64,000 nt of DNA. Source: Terebella lapidaria. Lineage: Eukaryota > Annelida > Polychaeta > Terebellida > Terebellidae. Of the stretch, positions 57,179 to 64,000 are shown in pieces (position 1 is the first letter of the stretch; every line of letters starts with the position of its first letter). The notes below the pieces were generated by a model. The model was not told the DNA's origin. It ran no database searches and was given only the letters and a program-made list of their open reading frames with translations. The position numbers and the translations under genes are program-made. The stretch is from assembly GCA_949152475.1 (NCBI GenBank), contig OX424563.1, positions 13,551,001 through 13,615,000 on the forward strand, written 5' to 3'.

Positions 57179-60100
57179 TTATCTTTTCACATGGAATCGA
57201 CCAGTAGCTTTCATGAATCTCTGCACAGCTAAAGAAATGGTGATATTGTTCTGTACAGACAGGTTGTCATCTCCAAATAACAGTAACTCAGTATTTAAAG
57301 GTTCAAATTCAGTTAATTCTTCACACAAAGTATGCCTTTGGGCGTTAAATAAAGGACAATCTAGTAAATAATGTTGTACATCTTCAAGTACCCATCCACA
57401 CCGGCAGCAAGGACTATCGATCACATGCAAATTATGAAAAAGGTGAGCATTCAAGTAGCTGCAGCCAATGCGCATTCTTGCGTGGTGTATATTTGAAAAA
57501 CGATCTCCAACTAAAAACCAAGGTTTACTGTTTTTGGGGAAATTTAAGAAATGTTTTACTTTCGTTTTGAAAGTGGAAATTGTAGGAGATAGCCTTATTT
57601 CAGCAGGCAATGAATTCCACAACTTGATAGTTGCAGGAAAGAACGATTTTTTGAAAGATTCTAATCTGGTTCGCATCTGAGATACATTCAGATTTGATCT
57701 AAGATTATAGTTTGTTCGATCTTGAACAGACAAGGGCAATAAATTGATTAAATATGCAGGAGCCATTCCATTTTCGATTTTGTATAACCAGCATAGTCTG
57801 TGAAAATTTCTTCTGTCTGACAATTGCGTCCAGCCAGTGTCTATGTATAGATTGTCAATTAGACTTCGTTCAGTCGCTCCCGTTACTATGCGCAGAGCAC
57901 GAACCTGTATTTGGTCTAACTTAGTGAGATCACAACTATGAGCCCCTGCCCATATAACATCCCCATATTCTAATATAGGTCGGACAAAAGCCACGTAATA
58001 TCTCTCCAAAGACGCTCTATCTAATTTGAATTTTAATCGATTCAAAACATCTAACCGTTTCATCGCTTTGGCGCAAATGTCATTGATGTGGGTATGCCAC
58101 CAAAGGTTATCCGAGAATGTTACCCCCAAATGCTTATGAGATGCGACGTCTGATATCGTGACGTTATCGAAATACAATGGCGGGTGTAGATGTAAATCGC
58201 GCTTGTTAGAAATTATCATAGAATCCGTTTTTGATGGACTAAAATTTACTAGCCAAACATGAACCCAGTTTTGTATGGAGTTCAAATCTCGATTGATTAA
58301 ATTTGCGGCGCGTTCTCTGTTGTCCACAGAGAGATATAAGCATGTGTCATCCGCGTACAAACGTATTTTGGTATGATTAACTGCCTCGGTTATATCATTT
58401 ATATAGATTAAGAACAATAGTGGGCCCAATACAGATCCTTGGGGTACTCCCGCTTTTATTATTCCCCACTCGGATTTTTTCCATTAATGCAGACCCGTTG
58501 TGTTCTATTAGACAGATAGCTTGACAGCCACTGCAAAACATACCCATCCACACCAGATCGTTTTAGCTTATATAAGAGCCCAGCGTGCCATACTTTTTCA
58601 AACGCTTTGCTAATATCTAGGAAAACGACTCTTATTTCTTTTTCGTCATTAACTGCAGAACAAAAATTATGATATAATTCCATCAATTGGCTTACGGTTG
58701 AACTGCCGGGCATAAATCCGGATTGCCACACAGACAATATAAAATTGTCTTTGAAATGGTTATATAGGTATTTGAAAACAATTTTCTCGAAAATCTTACT
58801 GGATGTGTTCAGCAGGGAAACTGGTCGATAATTCGACGGATTACTTTTATCCCCTTTTTTATATACAGGTATAACGTTCGCCTGCTTCCATTCTGCTGGA
58901 AATATGCCTTGCTGTAAGCTGGCATTAAAGATTTTATGCAGCGGTGTTATTATGACAGGATAAATATATAGATTTCAATAATCGAGGTCCTAGCCCATCA
59001 GGGCCATAGGCTTTAGACGGGTCAAGAAGCCTTAGCTGATCCGAGACATCTTGTTCCGTAACATGGATACTATCTATAGGCACGGAGCTATGTACTAAAT
59101 CTGGCGGTAAAACTGCATTCGAATCATCCAGATTGGAGTTCGCTAAGAATAGATCGTTGAATAGATCACATTTAACTTCATCATCGGTTATTATCGCATC
59201 CCCAGTGGACAACGGTGGAATACCAGACAACTGATTATTCATTCCAAATACGGATTTGAGCATGTTCCACGACTCCTTGGTTGAAATCGAAATATCAGCC
59301 AACTTTCTCAGTCGTTCATTTTCATATTTAGCCTTCGAATCTCGACAAATTTGTATATAACTGTTACGAACGTGACGGAAGACCGCCCAGTCGTACGGAT
59401 TGTTGCTTTTCTTCGCAGCTTTGTGTTTGCGTTCACATTGGCGTTTGAGACGTCTATGGTAGCCTGCATACCAAGATTTATCTGATGGACGTATGACAAC
59501 TTCCTTATTGGGTATGAACTTTTCAGCCGCAATTCGCATAATGCTGGACCATTTAGTGGTAGCATAATCGATATCTGCAAAATTACCACACTCTAAATTC
59601 CAATTAAGTTGCGAGAGATAATTCTTCATCCCTTCTATATCAGCTTTGCTATAGTTCCATATTTTTCGCAAATAACAAGGGGAACGTTTATAGCGGAACG
59701 TTAGCGAGAGTGATAAAGTGCAATGATCGTTATTAAGTAGCGGTGCCAATACTTCGCTGTTTTTCACAAAATGTGGGCAGCTCGAGATAATTCTGTCCAG
59801 ATTCGTTTGGGACCTGAAGGTAATGCGTGTGGGTTCGTCTATGTGAGAGGTTAGGTTGTTCACATCCACAAAGAACTCAAAATGTTTGCCGTCAATGGTT
59901 TTGTTATCGGCATTAAAATCCCCTAAGATAATTATGTTTGCACTACTATTTGCCGCCCTTGAGGCGTCCACTGCCGATTGCATTTTCCCCCAGAAATCAA
60001 CAGTCTCGTTAGGAGCTCTATATATAGTGCATAGGAGAAATTTATTATTTTCACACCTCACTTCGAGCCACATTGCCTCGAGGTCAGCAAATTCTAGGTC

Positions 60101-60535
60101 CGTCCGGCGTTTCACCGCAAGTCGTGAAGAGACCCAAGCTGCCACTCCACCGCCGATCGTGCGTGTGTTTCTATCAAGGCGGAATATGGGGTGGAAATTG
60201 GGCAGGATTAGGTCGTCACTGCTTAATGACGAATCTAACCATGTTTCAGAAAGGGTTATAATTTCAAATTTGTTACATAGCTGCAATCTGATATGCTCAA
60301 ATTTTTCACGATTTTTTCGCAAGCTCTGCACATTCAAATGACACACTGATAAATCACGTAATTTACAGTCGTTCATAGTCGGCCCAGGGTTACTCTCAAT
60401 ATCACCACACATGAGCAATACAATATTCATATATGAAGGGATACCATGAGACATTTTTGATATACATTTGTATTTGTTTTCACACAAACAACTTGTTCTG
60501 TCACGGTGAAGTAAATCACAGCAAACAGCCATCAT
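57179..60535 (-). CDS. LINE ORF2: 2A-like leader, AP endonuclease, reverse transcriptase
   Basis: The first ATG is at 60535 (MMAVCCDLL); another (60454, MSHGIPSYMNIVLLMC) leads straight into DIESNPGP. The endonuclease follows: SVCHLNVQSLRKN, ITLSETWLD (catalytic Glu), CTIYRAPNE, IIILGDFNAD, NLDRIISS and NNDHCTLSLS (catalytic His). RT begins LLDPSKAYGPDGLGPRLLK; the frame shifts near 58957 and continues VIPVYKKGDKSNPSNYRPVS, VVFLDISKAFEKVWHAGLL. It shifts again in an A6 run (58480-58475) and resumes GVPQGSVLGPLLFLIYIND and IRLYADDTCLYL (catalytic YADD). The tail carries CCRCGWVLEDVQHYLLDCPL. The two shifts make this copy inactive unless they are sequencing errors. Confidence 0.9.
60380..60403 (-). 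other. 2A-like ribosome-skipping motif (DIESNPGP)
   Basis: The minus strand encodes DIESNPGP, a fit to the D-x-E-x-N-P-G-P consensus of 2A peptides, where translation releases at Gly and restarts at Pro. It is preceded by a hydrophobic stretch (SYMNIVLLMCG), as in known 2A-bearing invertebrate LINEs. Here it would separate the leader from the endonuclease-RT. Confidence 0.88.
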
Positions 60536-60694
60536 ATTTGGCACACTTGTAAATTCGATATATACCACAGATAGTAAATAACTTTGCAACAAGATCCAAC
60601 AGTAATAAGACGTAGCACAAAAACCGGTAAGATCAGAGAGCAGTCCATCGATGGTCCAAACGTAAACGTACAGGGCCTCAGAGTTTACAGCTAA

Positions 60695-61123
60695 TCATGT
60701 TGGCGCATCGATCGTTGCGCTCTGGATCGGACGGCTCTTCTTCATGAAAAAAGATCTGATCGACTTGGAAGGTTTTCTGCTGTCTGGGGTTTCGTTTATA
60801 TTCACAGGGCTGGTTGGTTTTCTTTTCACACTGATGGGCTTGGACGAATAGGTTTTCGTTTTCACCTGGGTTGGTTTGTCATCATCGTTTGAGGGTTCTG
60901 AGCGTTTCTGGTGTTCACTTGTGTCGAGGAACTTGTCTGCTCTGTCTAGAAGCTCTGGGGAACTGCAGGAGGCTGGCTCTTCAGAAAGAACTCGTGAGAT
61001 GAGCTCGTCAGCCAGTCTGGCGCCGACGGAGGGGTCTCTAGACAGCGGCTGTTGTGCGGAACTTTCTCCTGCGTCTGATCGATCGCCCTCGCGGTAGCCC
61101 TGTCTGTCATCTCTGAGCTGCAT
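60695..61123 (-). CDS. Putative LINE ORF1 (disordered, charged protein)
   Basis: The open stretch runs from a TGA at 61208 to the TGA at 60695; the first ATG is at 61123 (MQLRDDRQGYREGD). The sequence is hydrophilic: ADELISRVLSEEPASCSSPE, then a Lys/Thr/Ser-rich part (KTKTYSSKPISVKRKPTSP) ending RSFFMKKSRPIQSATIDAPT. No RNA-binding or zinc-knuckle motif is seen. It lies 160 bases upstream of the ORF2 ATG in the same frame, separated by one TGA and then 53 open codons. Position and strand suggest ORF1; the sequence alone does not prove it. Confidence 0.5.
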   Translation of the reverse strand: MQLRDDRQGYREGDRSDAGESSAQQPLSRDPSVGARLADELISRVLSEEPASCSSPELLDRADKFLDTSEHQKRSEPSNDDDKPTQVKTKTYSSKPISVKRKPTSPVNINETPDSRKPSKSIRSFFMKKSRPIQSATIDAPT

Positions 61124-61878
61124 CAAGAGCCGTCCCAGACGATTTTCGCCCGGCCAATCCTCAGGACCCCTTGTAATCGTGGCGCCTGGTGGAAGACCCA
61201 CTTTGTATCAGTCTCACTTTGTATCAGTAAATGAGCAAGAACAGAATTCTCCAGAGACATGCCGCACACTTGTGGCTTATAATCCTCCCATAAATAATAA
61301 ATGAGATGGAAAATAAACAAAATCACTCCCCATAGCCGCTGGTATGCTTACAAGGCGATCGGACAAGCCCATGACAGGCGGACAGACAATTGGGCGCCCT
61401 GTGGGCGTTCATGACGCGCCCACTAGCAACCCCAACGTACAGCCCGGCCGCGGAGCAAGCCCGGTCCAACCTAGAGCCCAATCAAACGACTACCGGAGCA
61501 CGGAGCCAATAGATTAGACGCGGAGCCGGCATGGTCCATAACCTCAATGGTTAGGGGGCGAACCCTTCATACCGGCGCCCAATCTATAGGCGCCCAAAGA
61601 TGGTGAAAGCAATAGCCGGCGGACGTCCGGAGCTGCCCGCGGACGGAGTCCAGGCCGGACGCCTACCATAGAACGGCGTATTGCCCTTATCCAATGTATA
61701 TGAAATTGGAATTAAAAGCCACCACAAGTGTTGCACATGTAATATACGACCCCCTTCTTAGAAGGAGGCCGGGGTTCCGGTCATTCCGGCCGGACCGCGT
61801 ATTGTAAGGTACGATCCGGACGAGAATGAGCGTCACCCGCTACCGCGGCTGGTCCGCACACGCGGACTTAACAACCGC

Positions 61879-61949
61879 TCCATTATCATAATGGATTGTC
61901 GGTTTCCTGCCGTAAGAAACCTTAATTACTATAACCTTAATTATAGTAA
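61879..61949. repeat. Two adjacent hairpins in the gypsy-2 non-coding region
   Basis: TCCATTATCATAATGGA (61879-61895) is a palindrome around one base. TTACTATAA (61926-61934) and TTATAGTAA (61941-61949) form a 9-bp stem with a 6-base loop. These AT-rich hairpins stand out in GC-rich DNA. Confidence 0.7.
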
Positions 61950-62464
61950 TGGCTCACGGGGGATAACTACACCGAAGTGCGTCATTTTAAAGCGTCGCGG
62001 ACGCCGGACGAGTCACGCGGACGAACCGCGGACGTCAGTCCTAACGTGCGGACACTATCCCCGGGTCCAGAGCCAGCTCCCCAAATCCGTGGGAAGGCGC
62101 TTCTCCCGTAGCGGACGTAAATCCCAACCTCAGTCTGGCCACATAAGAGGTTGTCCCGGGACCAGGGGCGTCCGGCCGGATCAGTAAATTCGTCCGGCCA
62201 GCGTAACCGTTGTGCGGATTACGCCGGACAGCCGTCCACAATGTGCGGACAGGCCATCCGCACGTCCCTGGCGCTGGAAACTATGGGAGGGCGGATGCGG
62301 AGCGGCGGCGTTACGACATGAAAGTATCCGCGGACCTCCACTCCGAAGATAGCCACAAAGTAGCCACCCGCGGAGGTAAGTCGTGCGGACTCTCACGGAA
62401 CGACCCAAAACCCGTCCTTGGTGTGATAGACGGGTACCGCAGACGCATCCGCATGGGCGGAAGG

Positions 62465-63960
62465 TTATTCCCACCCATACCGGGCTGGCGCACGTGGTTT
62501 CCGGCGTGGCCGCCCGTCATCCGCAGGTACTGGAGGGAGTGGGGGTACCTGCGGATCGCCGTCAGCTGGCTGATAGCCACCCAGTCCATCATCTGACGGG
62601 TCAGAGAGGTCCGGGAGGCCCACCATACGGCGCACACGCTCGTCCGGAGTCCGCGGATGCTGTCCGGACGGATCCCATACGGGAGCATCATCCGGTTCCG
62701 CATCTTGAACGAGCGGATCCATGACAAGCGGACCCTCGTACTTCTTCAGATTATCGATATGGACAACCAGAACCCTGTCCGGATCGGAATCCCTCCGGAT
62801 CCGGTAGTCCACATCTGTCACCTGTTTCAGTACCGTAAACGGGCCTATCCACGGCTTAGCAAATTTATTACCTTGCTTAAGCGGCGGATAATAGTAGCGC
62901 ACCTTGTCGCCCTCCGGAAAAGCTGGCCTGCCCTTAGCATGGGCGTCATAGCCTCGCTTCTGCCGGATGGCCGACTTGTCCAGGCGCGCGCGCGCGAAAT
63001 CATGGGCGTTCGCCAGGGCGCGGCGAATCCACTCCATGTACTCCGGATCGCACTGGGGTACTGCGCCGGTCTCTGCCGCAGTTGGATACATAATATCCAC
63101 GGGCAAATTTAGCTCCCGGCCGTACAACATCGCGTGCGGAGTAACGACCTGTACGCCATTAAGACATACGGGAGGTGGTCATCCCAATCATTCGCACGAT
63201 CGTTCACAAAGGCCGCCAGCATGTTGAGGACCGATCGATTAAAGCGTTCGACCTGGCCATCAGACTGGGGCCTGTAGGGGGTGGTCCGCACCTTGGTACT
63301 ACCTAGCATCTGTGCTAGGTTTCGGAACAGGTTGCTCTCAAATTGCGTGCCCTGATCCGAATGTACCTGTTTAGGTACCCCATGGTACACCACCCATCTA
63401 TTTACCAACAACCGAGCTACCTCGTCCGCAGTCTGGCGGCGCAGTGGGTAGGCGTGTACCGGAAACCGCGCGGGGTGACCCGGTGGGTATCCAGTATATC
63501 CAAAGCTATCCGATCGAACGGCGCGCCCGCCTTAACCGTGGTTAAGGGGTGGCGGCCAGGAGTCGGAACTCCCTTGCGAGCTTGACACCGAGGGCAGGCT
63601 GCGGACCACCGTTGCACGTCCAAGCCGCTACCAGGCCAATGAAAGCGCTGTTGTAGCCTATGGACGGTCCTCCGGATTCCCAAGTGACCGGTCACCCGGA
63701 GGTCATGCAACTGGTGGAGTACTTCTTTCCGCAGCTCCGCCGGAAGCACCAACTGCCATATGGGAGGCAGTGGGGTCGGTGGCTCATAGCGCCGGTATAA
63801 GAGGCCATCCCTCAAGGAGAGTCTTTCCCACTGGGATACTAGAGACAAAGTCTCCTCCCTGTAGGTCTTCCGCTCATCCTTCGAGGGCTTCTAGCCGGCC
63901 TCAAGGGCTGTTATTACCGGCGCCAGAGCTCTGTCAGCTCTTTGCGTCGCAGCTATCTGC
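62465..63960 (-). pseudogene. Gypsy integrase in three broken frames
   Basis: The segment to 63417 includes QIAATQRADRALAPVITALE, an in-frame TAG (about 63893), LSLRDGLLYRRYEPPTPLP and the zinc finger (HDLRVTGHLGIRRTVHRL to CPRCQARK). It ends at the first catalytic Asp (FDRIALDIL), after which part of the core is missing. The second frame (63411-63109) has QVHSDQGTQFES (second Asp) and PYRPQSDGQVERFNRS (catalytic Glu). After another loss, the third frame (63130-62465) has MLYGRELNLP and the C-terminal GPF/Y module (KPWIGPFTVLKQVTDVDYRI), then a Pro/Asp-rich tail ending at TAA. All catalytic residues are recognisable but the gene is not functional. Confidence 0.87.
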
Positions 63961-64000
63961 GCCGGAGAAGAGGCATCCAAGTAATTAGGCTCCTCATCCA

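Larger units (their letters stand above)
56796..61210 (-). mobile_element. CR1-like LINE with ORF1, ORF2 and a 2A-like motif
   Basis: On the minus strand lie ORF1 (to 60695), ORF2 (60535-57179) with AP endonuclease and RT, a 3' UTR of about 370 bases, AATAAA (56826-56821) and an A13 tail (56808-56796), which marks the 3' end. The length is consistent with a nearly full-length copy; the 5' end is uncertain, near or above 61210. Two one-base-type frameshifts break ORF2. Confidence 0.87.
61330..64000 (-). mobile_element. Second Ty3/gypsy element, 3' part, decayed
   Basis: Integrase fragments (63960-62465, minus) are followed by more than 700 bases of GC-rich non-coding sequence dense in GTCCGG, CGGACG and GTGCGG. 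It differs in sequence from the element at the left edge but shares the domain plan. RT and gag would lie beyond the right edge. Ends of the 3' LTR could not be fixed; a polypurine-like AAGAAGGGGG (minus, about 61764-61755) may mark its start. Confidence 0.75.

Overview
This window is AT-rich, intron-bearing animal DNA that is dominated by mobile elements. The element repertoire points to a marine invertebrate: a CR1-type LINE with a 2A-like motif, two kinds of Penelope-like element, PIF/Harbinger, Ty3/gypsy, and MITEs with arrayed sub-terminal motifs. A mollusc or other lophotrochozoan is my guess; no single gene proves it. Only two loci look like ordinary host genes. One is a five-exon four-EF-hand protein (10574-12723, minus). 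The other is a three-exon BTB-BACK-PHR protein of the BTBD3/BTBD6 type (17640-19637, plus). Both have clean splice sites and, once spliced, unbroken frames.

Layout from the left. 1-7601 (minus) is the 5' part of a Ty3/gypsy retrotransposon: LTR with TATA box and a U3 tandem-repeat block, tRNA-His-type primer site, gag, then pol (protease, RT, RNase H, start of integrase) running off the left edge. 7966-9468 and 30434-31840 are copies of one non-autonomous element with short terminal inverted repeats, a terminal hairpin and about 134-bp internal repeats packed with nuclear-receptor-type half-sites. 9470-12723 holds small repeats and the EF-hand gene, and 12724-17639 has no gene that I can see. 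After the BTB gene, 20000-29000 is a mosaic of Penelope-like fragments and two duplicated segment families (A and B). 32051-34832 is a DNA transposon with about 113-bp inverted repeats that contains an old LINE 3' fragment.

36341-42890 appears to be a PIF/Harbinger element with a broken transposase (plus) and a convergent Myb/SANT-like gene (minus). The transposase is interrupted by a palindrome-rich transposon, which itself holds a foldback element. 43500-48200 is rich in MITEs and inverted duplications. 48555-49780 (minus) is a second, decayed Harbinger transposase. 50757-52210 (plus) is a 5'-truncated LINE.

52750-55559 (minus) is a Penelope-like element with RT and GIY-YIG endonuclease and a hammerhead-like motif downstream. 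55560-56795 is GC-rich and unassigned. 56796-61210 (minus) is a CR1-like LINE with ORF1, ORF2 and the 2A-like motif DIESNPGP. 61330-64000 (minus) is the 3' part of a second, more decayed gypsy element.

The elements do not form a pathway; they are nested insertions. A recurring theme is that several unrelated elements carry dense arrays of one short motif near their ends or promoter: TTCGCGGAAG in the gypsy U3, AGGTCA half-sites, TTCGAACGGT, TTCTACTAGTAGAA, and GGCGCATGCGCC.
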